Source: Alphaproteobacteria bacterium (GTDB taxonomy: Bacteria > Pseudomonadota > Alphaproteobacteria > Micropepsales > Micropepsaceae). Taken from it: a stretch of 64,000 bases of DNA. The DNA lies in assembly GCA_019247845.1 (NCBI GenBank), contig JAFBAL010000005.1, positions 22,873-86,872 on the forward strand, written 5' to 3'. Of the stretch, positions 54,769-63,090 are shown piece by piece. Each line of letters begins with the position of its first letter. Position 1 is the stretch's first letter. The translations under genes were made by a program, and so were the position numbers. The notes beneath the pieces were generated by a model. That model was not told the origin of the DNA. It was given only the letters and a program-made list of their open reading frames with translations, and did not search any database.

Positions 54769-56808
54769 ATGATGCTTCGCACCGCCGCTCTTGTCCTGAT
54801 TGCCGCGTCCGCCACAGCCGTGGCGGGGACCGAGACCCATGGCATCGATCTCGCCGGCATGGACCGCAGCGTGAAGCCGGGCGACGACTTCTTCGGCTAT
54901 GCCAACGGCACCTGGATCAAGACCCACGAGATCCCCGCCGACCGCGCGAGCTATGGCCCCGGCGCGATCCTGATCGACAAGACGCGCGAGCAGGTCAAGG
55001 TGCTGATCCAGGATGCCGCCAAGGCGAACCCGGCGCACGGCTCGGACGCGCAGAAGGTCGGCGACTATTACGCGAGCTATCTCGACCAGGCCGCGATCGA
55101 CAAGATCGGGCTGGCTCCCCTCAAGGACGGCATGGCGAAGATCGCCGCGATCAAGGACAAGGCGTCGCTGTCGTCCTATCTCGGCTCGACCCTGCGCGCC
55201 GACGTCGACGCGCTGAACTCGACCAACTTCTACACCGACCACGTCTTCGGCGTCTGGATCACCCAGGCCTTCGAGGATCCGTCGCACAACGTGCCTTACG
55301 TGCTGCAGGGCGGATTGGGCATGCCCGACCGCGAATATTATCTCGAGCAGTCGCCGTCGATGGCCAAGCTGCGCGACGCATATAAGAAGCATATCGCCAA
55401 CGTCTTGAAGCTGGCCGGCATCGCCGACGCGCCGAAGAAGGCCGACGCCATCTTCGCCTTCGAGACCAAGATCGCCCAGACCCATGCGACGCGCGAGGCG
55501 TCCGAGGACGTCCACACCGCGAACAATCCGTGGAAGCGCGCCGACTTCGCCGCGCAGGCGCCGGGCATGGTGTGGGACGCCTATTGGTCGGCGGCGTCGA
55601 TGCCCCAGCAGAACGACTTCATCGTCTGGCATCCGGGCGCGGTGAAGGGCATCTCGGCGCTGGTCGCGAGCACGCCGCTCGACACCTGGAAGGACTATCT
55701 CGCCTTCCACCTCATCGATCATCAAGCGGGCGTGCTGCCGCATGCCTTCGACGACGAGCACTTCGCCTTCTACGGCACGGCGCTGTCGGGGGTGCCGAAG
55801 CAGCGCGACCGCTGGAAGCGCGCCATCGACGCGACCAACGCGGCGCTGGGCGAAGCCGTCGGCAAGCTCTATGCCGCCAAGCATTTCCCGCCGTCGTCCA
55901 AGGCGCGCATCCAGGCGATGGTCAAGGACCTGATCGCCGCCTATCGCGTGCGCATCGCCAAGCTCGCCTGGATGTCGCCCAAGACGAAAGAGAAGGCGCT
56001 GGCCAAGCTCTCCACGCTCTATGTCGGCGTCGGCTATCCGGAAAGCTGGCGCGACTACTCCTCGTTCGACGTCGTGCGCGGCGACGCGCTCGGCAATGCC
56101 GACCGCAGCGAGATGTTCGAATACAAGCGCAACCTCGCCAAGCTGGGCGGTGCGGTCGACCGCAAGGAGTGGTCGATGGTTCCGCAGGAGGTGAACGCGG
56201 TGAACCATCCGCTCGGCAACGCGCTCAACTTTCCCGCAGCGATCCTGCAGGCGCCGTATTTCGATCCGAAAGCGGACGACGCGTACAACTTCGGCTCGAT
56301 CGGCGCGACCATCGGCCACGAGATCAGCCACAGCTTCGACGACCAGGGCAGCCAGTTCGACGCGCAGGGACGCCTGGCCAACTGGTGGACGCCCGAGGAC
56401 CTGAAGCATTTCGAAGGCGCGGGCGCGGCGCTTGCGAAGCAGTTCGACGGCTATGCGCCGTTCCCCGACCTGCACGTGAAAGGCAAGCAGACCCTGAGCG
56501 AGAACATCGCCGACGTCGCGGGGCTTTCGGCCGCGCACGACGCCTATCTGCTGTCGCTGCACGGCAAGCCGGCGCCGGTGATCGACGGGCTCTCAGGCGA
56601 CCAGCGCTTCTTCCTCGCCTTCACCCAGAGCTGGCGCAACAAGACGCGCGACGCGGCGCTGCGCCAGCAGATCATGACCGACGGCCACGCCCCCGCGATG
56701 TATCGCGGCGTGACGGTGCGCAACCTGGATGCGTGGTATCCGGCCTTCGACGTGAAGCCCGGCCAGAAGCTGTACCTCGCGCCCAAGGATCGGGTGCAGG
56801 TCTGGTAG
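54769..56808 (+). CDS. M13-family (neprilysin-like) zinc metallopeptidase, copy 2
   Basis: The 679-residue secreted peptidase has a signal peptide (MMLRTAALVLIAASATAVAG), the N-terminal PGDDFFGYANGTWI, the zinc motif HEISH (517-521, GHEISHSFDDQG), ENIADVAG, and the terminal RNLDAWYPAFDVKPGQKLYL...VW. SD GAGGAA precedes the ATG. It resembles the protein at 48058 in order and motifs but has diverged well beyond a recent copy. It is transcribed away from the RND operon that separates the two. Confidence 0.94.
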   Translation: MMLRTAALVLIAASATAVAGTETHGIDLAGMDRSVKPGDDFFGYANGTWIKTHEIPADRASYGPGAILIDKTREQVKVLIQDAAKANPAHGSDAQKVGDYYASYLDQAAIDKIGLAPLKDGMAKIAAIKDKASLSSYLGSTLRADVDALNSTNFYTDHVFGVWITQAFEDPSHNVPYVLQGGLGMPDREYYLEQSPSMAKLRDAYKKHIANVLKLAGIADAPKKADAIFAFETKIAQTHATREASEDVHTANNPWKRADFAAQAPGMVWDAYWSAASMPQQNDFIVWHPGAVKGISALVASTPLDTWKDYLAFHLIDHQAGVLPHAFDDEHFAFYGTALSGVPKQRDRWKRAIDATNAALGEAVGKLYAAKHFPPSSKARIQAMVKDLIAAYRVRIAKLAWMSPKTKEKALAKLSTLYVGVGYPESWRDYSSFDVVRGDALGNADRSEMFEYKRNLAKLGGAVDRKEWSMVPQEVNAVNHPLGNALNFPAAILQAPYFDPKADDAYNFGSIGATIGHEISHSFDDQGSQFDAQGRLANWWTPEDLKHFEGAGAALAKQFDGYAPFPDLHVKGKQTLSENIADVAGLSAAHDAYLLSLHGKPAPVIDGLSGDQRFFLAFTQSWRNKTRDAALRQQIMTDGHAPAMYRGVTVRNLDAWYPAFDVKPGQKLYLAPKDRVQVW

Positions 56809-56821
56809 TAGGCAACCTGCC

Positions 56822-56949
56822 TGTCATGGCCCGCGAATGCGGGCCACCCAGCTGATTCTGCACGGTGAAATTCGTGTAGTCCGTCCTTCGCATCGCCTCC
56901 TACGATGTGCCAATGTCACCTGGGTGGCCGGCATTCGCGGGCCATGACA
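56822..56949. repeat. Long palindromic intergenic repeat, family B
   Basis: Arms of about 30 bp, starting TGTCATGGCCCGCGAATGC (from 56822) and ending GCATTCGCGGGCCATGACA (to 56949), are near-perfect inverted copies around a 68-bp centre. It fills the gap between the M13 gene and the DUF969 gene. Confidence 0.8.
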
Positions 56950-56968
56950 TTTGGGCTAGGGCCACCAG

Positions 56969-57652
56969 ATGCTCGTTCTATCCGGAATCGCCGTCGTCAT
57001 CCTGGGCTTTGCGTTCAGGATCAATCCGCTCGCGGTGGTGGTCGCGGCCGCGCTGGTGACCGGGCTGGCCGCGGGGATCGATTTCCCCGGCGTGGTGGCG
57101 ATGCTGGGCAAGGCCTTCGTCGCCAACCGCTTCATCGCGGTTCCCTGGCTGGTGCTGCCGGTCATCGGGCTGCTCGAGCGCGGCGGAATCCGCGAGCGTG
57201 CGCGGGCGCTGATCCTCAAGCTCAAAGGCGCGACGACCGGGCGCCTGCTGCTCGTCTATCTCTTCGTGCGGCAGGTGAGCGCGGCGCTCGGGCTCGTGGC
57301 GCTGGGCGGACAGGTACAGATGGTGCGGCCCCTGATCGCGCCGATGGCCGAGGCCGCGGCCGAGCGCGAGCGGCCGCCCGAAGACGGACCGCTCGACGAG
57401 GCGACGCGCGCGCTGGTGCGCGCCAATGCTGCGGCGGCCGACAATATCGGCGTGTTCTTCGGCGAGGACGTGTTCATCGCCATCGGCTCGGTGCTGCTGA
57501 TCAAGGGTTTCCTGGAGCAGAACCACGTCGTCGCGCAGCCGATCCAGATCGCGGTCTGGGCCATCCCGACCGCGGTGCTGGCCTTCTTGATCCATGGCGT
57601 GCGGCTCCTTCTGCTCGACCGGAAGCTGGCGCGCGGAAAGAGCGGGCCATGA
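56969..57652 (+). CDS. DUF969 family membrane protein
   Basis: This 227-residue protein with about five to six helices (LVLSGIAVVILGFAFRINPLAVVVAA, FIAVPWLVLPVIGLLERGGI, IAVWAIPTAVLAFLIHGV) matches DUF969. The polar block VRQVSAALGLVALGGQVQMVRPLIAPMAEAA and NIGVFFGEDVFIAIGS is strongly conserved in the family. It overlaps the DUF979 gene by 4 bp (ATGA). DUF969 and DUF979 nearly always occur as neighbours and likely form a two-part transporter. From memory they often neighbour pyroglutamyl-peptidase genes, which suggests 5-oxoproline or a related solute. Confidence 0.82.
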   Translation: MLVLSGIAVVILGFAFRINPLAVVVAAALVTGLAAGIDFPGVVAMLGKAFVANRFIAVPWLVLPVIGLLERGGIRERARALILKLKGATTGRLLLVYLFVRQVSAALGLVALGGQVQMVRPLIAPMAEAAAERERPPEDGPLDEATRALVRANAAAADNIGVFFGEDVFIAIGSVLLIKGFLEQNHVVAQPIQIAVWAIPTAVLAFLIHGVRLLLLDRKLARGKSGP

Positions 57653-58557
57653 CCGCGCTCGGGCTGCTCTACGACCTGCTCGGCGCGATGTTCCTGGCCT
57701 TCGCGGTCTGCGAGGCGCTGCACGGCGCGTGGCGCAGCGCGGCCTTCTGGGGCGCCTTCGCTGTGTCGATGCTGGCGGGCTCGTGGCTGTCCGATCTCCT
57801 CAACGGCGCCATCGTGATCCTGCTCGCGGCGCTGGCGCTGATCGGGCTCAGGCCCAAACAGGCGCCGACGGCCGACCTGCCCACGCGCGAGGCTTCGGCG
57901 GCGACGCTCGGCAACCGGCTCTTCATGCCCGCGCTCGTCATCCCGCTCGTCTCCGTCGCAGGCACCCTGCTGTTCTCCAAGGTGCCCAACATCACGCTGC
58001 TGTCTCTGGCGGCGGGCGCCGCGGCGGGACTGGGATGGGCGATGCTGCTGGTGCGCGCGGGCCCCGGCACCGCGGTCGACGAAGGACGCCGCCTCGTCGA
58101 CGCGGTCGGCTGGGCGGCGGTGCTGCCGCAGGCGCTGGCGGCGCTCGGCGGCGTCTTCGCGGCCGCGGGCGTGGGCAAGGTCGTCGCCGATGTCGCGACG
58201 CAATACATCCCGATGAGCGCGCCGTTCATGGCCGTCGCGGTCTATTGCCTGGGCATGGCGCTCTTCACCTTCACGATGGGCAACGCCTTCGCCGCGTTCC
58301 CGGTGATGACGGCGGGGATCGGCCTTCCGATCATCGTGGGAAAATTCGGCGGCGATCCGGTCGTCATGTCGGCGATCGGCATGCTGTCGGGTTTCTGCGG
58401 CACGCTGTGCACGCCCATGGCGGCCAATTTCAACATCGTGCCGGTGCAGGTGCTGGATCTGAAGGACCGCCACGCGGTGATCAAGGTCCAGGCGCCGACC
58501 GCGTTCCTCCTGCTTGCCGCCAACGTGCTGCTCATGACGCTCCTGGTGTTCCGATGA
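57649..58557 (+). CDS. DUF979 family membrane protein
   Basis: This 302-residue protein has about eight to nine helices (GAMFLAFAVCEALHGAW, ALVIPLVSVAGTLLF, FMAVAVYCLGMALFTFTMGNAFAAFPVMTAGI). The conserved MGNAFAAFPVMTAGIG and SGFCGTLCTPMAANFNIVP blocks look like a substrate-pathway core. It is coupled to DUF969 upstream and DUF2891 downstream by 4-bp overlaps. The transporter role is inferred from topology and pairing. Confidence 0.82.
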   Translation: MTALGLLYDLLGAMFLAFAVCEALHGAWRSAAFWGAFAVSMLAGSWLSDLLNGAIVILLAALALIGLRPKQAPTADLPTREASAATLGNRLFMPALVIPLVSVAGTLLFSKVPNITLLSLAAGAAAGLGWAMLLVRAGPGTAVDEGRRLVDAVGWAAVLPQALAALGGVFAAAGVGKVVADVATQYIPMSAPFMAVAVYCLGMALFTFTMGNAFAAFPVMTAGIGLPIIVGKFGGDPVVMSAIGMLSGFCGTLCTPMAANFNIVPVQVLDLKDRHAVIKVQAPTAFLLLAANVLLMTLLVFR

Positions 58558-59531
58558 TCCTCGACCAATCACTCGCCGAAAAATTCGCCCGCATAGCGCT
58601 GGGTCACGTCCGGCGCGAATTCCCCAACAAGCTCGACCACGTGCTCGAGGACGGGGCCGACGCCGGAACGCCGCGCGCGCTGCACCCGATCTTCTACGGC
58701 AGCTTCGACTGGCACTCCTGCGTGCACGGCTATTGGATGCTGGCGCGGCTGCTGCGCCTGTTCCCCGACTTCGACAGTGCGGGCGACATCGTCATGCTGT
58801 TCGACGACGCCTTCATCGAGGACAAGGTCGCCGACGAGGCGGCGTACCTGACGCGGCTCACCGCCGGCGGCTTCGAGCGGCCCTATGGCTGGGCCTGGGC
58901 GCTGATGCTCAGCGCCGAGCTCGGGCGCGAAGGCGACAAGAGCTGGGCCAGGACGTTCAAGCCGCTGGAAGACGCCTTCGTCGGGCGCTTCTTCGACTAC
59001 CTGCCCAAGCTCACCTATCCGATCCGCGCCGGCACGCACGGCAACACCGCCTTCGCGCTGGTCCTGGCCGACGAATATGCGCGCGCGGCGGGCAACGAGC
59101 CCTTGCGCAGGCTTTTCGCCGACCGTGCGCGGCGCTGGTTCGGCAACGACCGAAACGCGCCGGCCTGGGAGCCGTCGGGCGACGACTTCCTTTCGCCGAC
59201 CTTGATCGAGGCCCTGTGCATGAAGCGGCTGCTGCCGGCGGACGAGTTCGCGCCGTGGTTCGCGGCCTTCCTTCCCGATCTCGCGAAGCGCGAGCCGGCG
59301 ATCCTGTTCGCGCCTGCCACCGTCAGCGACCGCAGCGACGGCAAGATCGCCCATCTCGACGGCGTGAACCTGAGCCGCGCCTGGTGCATGCGCGCGCTGG
59401 GCGCCGATTTCGGCGACGCGCCGGAGCGCCACATCGAGTCCGCGCTCGGTCATGTCGCGGGCGAGTATGCAGGCGAGCATTGGCTGGCGAGCTTCGCGGT
59501 GCTGGCGCTCGACGACAGCCTTGATCTTTGA
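58554..59531 (+). CDS. DUF2891 family protein
   Basis: The 325-residue soluble protein begins MILDQSLAEKFARIALGHVRREFPNKLDHVL and contains the DUF2891 segments HPIFYGSFDWHSCVHGYWMLARLLR, RPYGWAWALMLSAEL, RAGTHGNTAFALVLADEYA and a final EHWLASFAVLALD. The helix-rich pattern with conserved His and Trp suggests an (alpha/alpha) toroid enzyme. Family function is unknown. Its ATG overlaps the DUF979 stop (ATGA), so three unknown families are tightly co-translated. No signal peptide is seen. Confidence 0.83.
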   Translation: MILDQSLAEKFARIALGHVRREFPNKLDHVLEDGADAGTPRALHPIFYGSFDWHSCVHGYWMLARLLRLFPDFDSAGDIVMLFDDAFIEDKVADEAAYLTRLTAGGFERPYGWAWALMLSAELGREGDKSWARTFKPLEDAFVGRFFDYLPKLTYPIRAGTHGNTAFALVLADEYARAAGNEPLRRLFADRARRWFGNDRNAPAWEPSGDDFLSPTLIEALCMKRLLPADEFAPWFAAFLPDLAKREPAILFAPATVSDRSDGKIAHLDGVNLSRAWCMRALGADFGDAPERHIESALGHVAGEYAGEHWLASFAVLALDDSLDL

Positions 59532-59693
59532 CAGGCGCGCTGCGGATTGTCGTGACGACCATGTTTCGCAACAACGCTCGCCAGGAACGGGTGTGTGCAC
59601 CCCGGTCAGGGCGGCGGCGCACAAGGCGGCAGCCAAGGCAGCGGTGGCGGCCAGGGCGGACAGTCTGGCGGCACCTCGAGATGGCGGCATTTG

Positions 59694-59720
59694 GAGAGTC
59701 CGGCAGGGAGCCGGACTCTC
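59694..59720. terminator. Hairpin between convergent operons
   Basis: GAGAGTCCGG (59694-59703) pairs perfectly with 59711-59720 around a 7-nt loop; TTCCTCT follows. It is placed to end the DUF2891 transcript. The 59532-59693 stretch before it is a Gly-codon-rich low-complexity sequence without a supported gene. Confidence 0.6.
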
Positions 59721-59725
59721 TTCCT

Positions 59726-60907
59726 CTATCTCCTCAGCAGGCTGAACGGGTTCGCGCGGCTCTTGGCGATGCAGTACCAGCCCGTCGCGCCGGTATGCAG
59801 CGAGGCATAGTAGGTGTCGCCGTTGTCGTCGGTCTTGAGGCCGTCCTTTGACGCCGCATCGAGCCCAAAGCCGTCGGCATTGGGCGCGCCGGCCTGGCCG
59901 ATCTCGATGTCGGTGATCAGCCCCTCGGCCTTGTCGGCGTCGCCGGTCAGGTTGCGCGCGAAGAGCGCGGCGGCGGCGTGCGCGGTGCCCTCGAACCACA
60001 CGCCGCTGCGGTCGCGCTCCTCGAAGGCGAGGCCGTCGAAGGCGCCTTCGGTGGCCGAGAGGTTGGTGAGCGCCCAATCGATCGAACCCTGATGCGCGGC
60101 CAGATGCGTCGACAGGAACGACCAGGTCTGCACGTCCTCCGGCGTCGGGTCGCCGTGGTTGATCGCGACGCCGTCGGTCCCGGTGCCGATGAAATAGAAC
60201 CCGCCGCGCCTGCTCCACATCGCCTTGACGAAGGCGAGCGCGTGCCTGGCGCGCGTCTTCCACGCCGGATCGTGGGTCGCCTGCGCCAGCATCGTGAAGA
60301 AGCCGTAGGCGTCGATGTTGTGCTCGGTCGATTTCCACGTCAGCGGCGCGCCAGCCGCGGTGAAGCCGCCGACATAGCCGCCGTGCCCGCGCGTGTCGTT
60401 CAGGTTCGCCTGCACGAAGTCCGCGACAGCGAGCGCGGCGTCTCGGTACTTCGCATCCCTGGTGGCGTGATAGAGCTGGATCCAGGCGATGCCGGTCCAC
60501 ACCAGATTGCCGGTATAGCTGCTCTTGGACGCGACGTTGACCGTGCCGTTCGATTTGAGGAATGGATCGGAATGATAGGCGTCGCGCACGCGTCCGTCGT
60601 TCGCCGCGTCGTGCGCCTGGGCATAGATCAGACTGTCGCCGAGCAGCCGCGCGCGAGCCTTGTCGTCGTCGCTGCCGCGCGCGAGCAGGGCCGTGATGAG
60701 CACCGCATCGTCATAGGTGTAGCTGATGTCGCCGTTGTCGAAGGTGGCGGTCGGCACATAGCTCTGCGCCAGGCGCAGCGTGTCGCCGCTCGCATGCAGG
60801 TCGATCATCTGGTCGATGAAGGTATAGGCCTGGTCGAGCGGCGCGGCAGAGGCGGCGCCGGGCAGCAGGAGAAACGCCGCCAGGGCGATGCAGGCGCGCA
60901 AGCCCAT
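59726..60907 (-). CDS. Secreted alpha/alpha-barrel glycosidase-like protein
   Basis: This 393-residue protein has a signal peptide (MGLRACIALAAFLLLPGAASAA) and helical repeats with conserved aromatic and acidic residues: ISYTYDDAVLITALLARG, YTGNLVWTGIAWIQLYHATRD, WKSTEHNIDAYGFFTMLAQ and GVWFEGTAHAAAALFARNL. The TYD...L.A and EHN.DAY elements are typical of six-hairpin (alpha/alpha)6 glycosidases and related enzymes. The exact GH family cannot be assigned by eye. The gene for a small membrane protein lies upstream on the same strand with a 26-bp gap, so they may be co-transcribed. Confidence 0.7.
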   Translation of the reverse strand: MGLRACIALAAFLLLPGAASAAPLDQAYTFIDQMIDLHASGDTLRLAQSYVPTATFDNGDISYTYDDAVLITALLARGSDDDKARARLLGDSLIYAQAHDAANDGRVRDAYHSDPFLKSNGTVNVASKSSYTGNLVWTGIAWIQLYHATRDAKYRDAALAVADFVQANLNDTRGHGGYVGGFTAAGAPLTWKSTEHNIDAYGFFTMLAQATHDPAWKTRARHALAFVKAMWSRRGGFYFIGTGTDGVAINHGDPTPEDVQTWSFLSTHLAAHQGSIDWALTNLSATEGAFDGLAFEERDRSGVWFEGTAHAAAALFARNLTGDADKAEGLITDIEIGQAGAPNADGFGLDAASKDGLKTDDNGDTYYASLHTGATGWYCIAKSRANPFSLLRR

Positions 60908-60933
60908 CGCAGAGGCGTCGTGGTGCGCGCGTC

Positions 60934-61413
60934 TCACGGCTTGAACCGCATCGCCGCCATCAGGCCGCTGACGATGAAAGCCACGAGCACCACGCCTTGC
61001 GCGGCGGCGAAGGGCAGCTCCGCGCCCGTGGGCGCGAGCGCGTGCAGCGCCGGGACCTTCTGGAACGACTGCACGATCAGCACGAAGACGTTGAACCACA
61101 GCACCATCGCGGCCGTGACGACATAGACCGTCCGCCACGCGCCGCGCATCCGCATCGCATAGCGCGCCACGATCGAGACCAGCAGCACGATGGAAGAGAC
61201 GACTCCCAGGACCAGCGCCGGGGTCTGTCCGGTGATCGGGAAGCCGAAGCCGGTCAGGTTGGTCAGCGCGCTGAACAGCACGAACAGCAAGGTCGTGCGG
61301 TCCAGGCGGCGGTCGTAGAGCATGCCGACAAGGACGGCGCCGCCGCTCGCGATCGCGATCAGGCTGATGATCACATGGGTGAGCGTGTAGCCGTCCATCG
61401 CGCCGAATATCAT
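60934..61413 (-). CDS. Four-helix membrane protein of unknown function
   Basis: This 159-residue protein has four to five helices: LTHVIISLIAIASGGAVLVGML, TTLLFVLFSALTNLTGFGFPI, ALVLGVVSSIVLLVSIVARYAM, VYVVTAAMVLWFNVFVLIVQSF and AAAQGVVLVAFIVSGLMAAM. ATG 61413 is used; MDGY five codons later or an ATG at 61438 are alternatives. I do not recognise a named family. It is divergent from another membrane protein gene. Confidence 0.65.
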   Translation of the reverse strand: MIFGAMDGYTLTHVIISLIAIASGGAVLVGMLYDRRLDRTTLLFVLFSALTNLTGFGFPITGQTPALVLGVVSSIVLLVSIVARYAMRMRGAWRTVYVVTAAMVLWFNVFVLIVQSFQKVPALHALAPTGAELPFAAAQGVVLVAFIVSGLMAAMRFKP

Positions 61414-61476
61414 GTCCGCCCGCCCCGCAATCGCCATAGTCCATGCTAACCTATGTCGGTTCGGGGAGCGATGGGG

Positions 61477-62085
61477 ATGGAACCTCTCAAGATCGTGCCG
61501 CAGGCGTTCTACGACCTGATCGCCCGCGTCGTTCCCGGCGCGTTCGCGATCTTCAGCTATTTCAACCTGTTCGATCCGGGCTGGGCGCTTTGGCACCGGA
61601 TCATCAACGGCGTGCTCGGCCGCGCCGAGGACGGCCGCGGCTATCCCACGATCTTCATCGCGCTCGCCTTCCTGTTCCTGTCCTATGTCGTCGGCCACCT
61701 GATCTCGCCGCTGGTCAAGCGGGCGCAGGACCTCGGCCACCGGCTGCATGGGCTGTTCTCGCGCCTGCGCCTCGTCGATGCCTTGGCGGCGCCCGCGAAC
61801 CAGGCGGCCGACTACGACCTGCTGCGGCTCGTCTCGCCCGAGGCCGGCGCGGTCTGCGGCAAGCTGCGCGCGGAGTACACGATGTATTACGGGCTCGCCG
61901 TCGTGTTCCTGGCCAGCGCGCTGGCCTATCCGTTCTCGTTCATGGCGGTCTTGTGGCCGTGGTGGCCGGTGGCGCCCCTGCTGATCGCGAGCTTCCTGAT
62001 GGAATCGCGCGGCGTCGAAGGTGAGGGCGCGTTCGGCCGCTGCGTCACGCGCTACGCCGCCCATTGGCGCGAGCATGTGAAGTAG
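61477..62085 (+). CDS. Membrane protein of unknown function
   Basis: The frame is open from ATG 61453, but GGGGAG eight bases before ATG 61477 makes the latter (MEPLKIVPQAFYDLIARVVPG, 202 residues) more likely. It has two hydrophobic zones, TIFIALAFLFLSYVVGHLI near residue 55 and a hairpin LAVVFLASALAYPFSFMAVLWPWWPVAPLLIASFLM near 145-180, separated by a cytoplasmic helical stretch. The Phe-Tyr-Asp-Leu-x-Ala-Arg-x-x-Pro-Gly opening recurs in small membrane proteins of unknown role. No partner gene is evident. Confidence 0.65.
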   Translation: MEPLKIVPQAFYDLIARVVPGAFAIFSYFNLFDPGWALWHRIINGVLGRAEDGRGYPTIFIALAFLFLSYVVGHLISPLVKRAQDLGHRLHGLFSRLRLVDALAAPANQAADYDLLRLVSPEAGAVCGKLRAEYTMYYGLAVVFLASALAYPFSFMAVLWPWWPVAPLLIASFLMESRGVEGEGAFGRCVTRYAAHWREHVK

Positions 62086-62087
62086 GT

Positions 62088-62215
62088 GTCGTTCCCGGCG
62101 AGCATCGGCGCGACAGCGTCGATGCAAGGGAAGGGAAGCCAGGGGCGCATCCGGCACGCATGGGTTCCCTTCCCCCGGACCGCTCGCGGTGCGGGCGATC
62201 CTCGCCGGGAATGAC
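62088..62215. repeat. Palindromic intergenic repeat, family A, copy 3
   Basis: GTCGTTCCCGGCGAG at 62088 onward pairs with CTCGCCGGGAATGAC ending at 62215 with one mismatch. Inner GGAAGGGAA and TTCCCTTCC arms also pair. It fills the whole gap between convergent genes. Confidence 0.8.
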
Positions 62216-62223
62216 GCTGACCT

Positions 62224-63009
62224 CTACCCCCAGCGCCCCGCCACGGGATGCGAGCTCGACAGTCCGCCGTCGACTGCGAAGGCCTGGCCGTTGACGTAGG
62301 ACGCCTCGTCGCTCGCCAGGAACAGCGCCATGGCCGCGATCTCCTCCGGATGGCCATAGCGCTTCAAGGGATTGAGCTGGCCGATCTTGCCTTCGGTGCC
62401 GCGCGACTTGGCGTGGTCGAAGATCGGCTTGGTCATGCCGGTCTCGATGATGCCAGGGCAGATCGCGTTGACGCGCACGCCGGTGCCGGCGAGCAGGTTG
62501 GCGCTGGTCTGGGTCAGCGAGATGACGCCAGCCTTGCTCGCGCTATACGGCGCGCCGCCCGCGCCCGAGCGCAGGCCCGCGACCGAGGCGGTGCAGACGA
62601 TGGCGCCTTTCTTGTTCGGCACCATGACGCGCGCCGCGTGCTTGATGGCGAGATAGACGCCGACCAGATTGACGCCGAGGACCTCCATCCAGTCCTGCGC
62701 CGACAATTCCAAAAAGTTGCGGAAGCCCCCGCTCACGCCGGCATTGGCGTAGAGCGCGTCCAGGGTGCCGAACTCGCTCACCGCCCGGTCCACGGCTGCC
62801 GCTACGTCGGCTTCGGACGAGGCGTCCATCTTCAGCGCCACGGCGGTGCCGCCGTCCCCGGCGATCATGGCGGCGGTCTCGTCGACGGCGTCGGCGCGGT
62901 CGCAGACCACCACCCTGGCGCCCTCCCGGGCGAAGAGCAGGGCGCTGGCGCGGCCGATGCCGCTGGCGGCGCCCGTGATCAGTGCCGCGCGTCCGTCGAG
63001 GCGTTTCAT
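62224..63009 (-). CDS. SDR-family oxidoreductase
   Basis: This 261-residue classical SDR has the cofactor loop [20 protein letters not shown] with the Asp that selects NAD+, YANAGVSGG, the Ser in [18 protein letters not shown] (Tyr and Lys) and [11 protein letters not shown], ending with the family's FAVDGG turn. It is monocistronic as far as visible, with the divergent MlaE gene 81 bp away. It is only distantly similar to the SDR at 43240. The substrate is not identifiable. Confidence 0.88.
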   Translation of the reverse strand: MKRLDGRAALITGAASGIGRASALLFAREGARVVVCDRADAVDETAAMIAGDGGTAVALKMDASSEADVAAAVDRAVSEFGTLDALYANAGVSGGFRNFLELSAQDWMEVLGVNLVGVYLAIKHAARVMVPNKKGAIVCTASVAGLRSGAGGAPYSASKAGVISLTQTSANLLAGTGVRVNAICPGIIETGMTKPIFDHAKSRGTEGKIGQLNPLKRYGHPEEIAAMALFLASDEASYVNGQAFAVDGGLSSSHPVAGRWG

Positions 63010-63090
63010 GCGTTTCCCTTCCCGATAGTCTGATCAAAGCTTGCCTCAAGCTTTTCCAACGGGCTAGGGGCCGGTTAGAGTTCCAACGGG

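Noticed and set aside
59532..59693. Gly-rich frame (HPGQGGGAQGGSQ...) after the DUF2891 gene
   Set aside because: Low-complexity sequence with GTG start and no support; could be a worn gene end but nothing identifies it.
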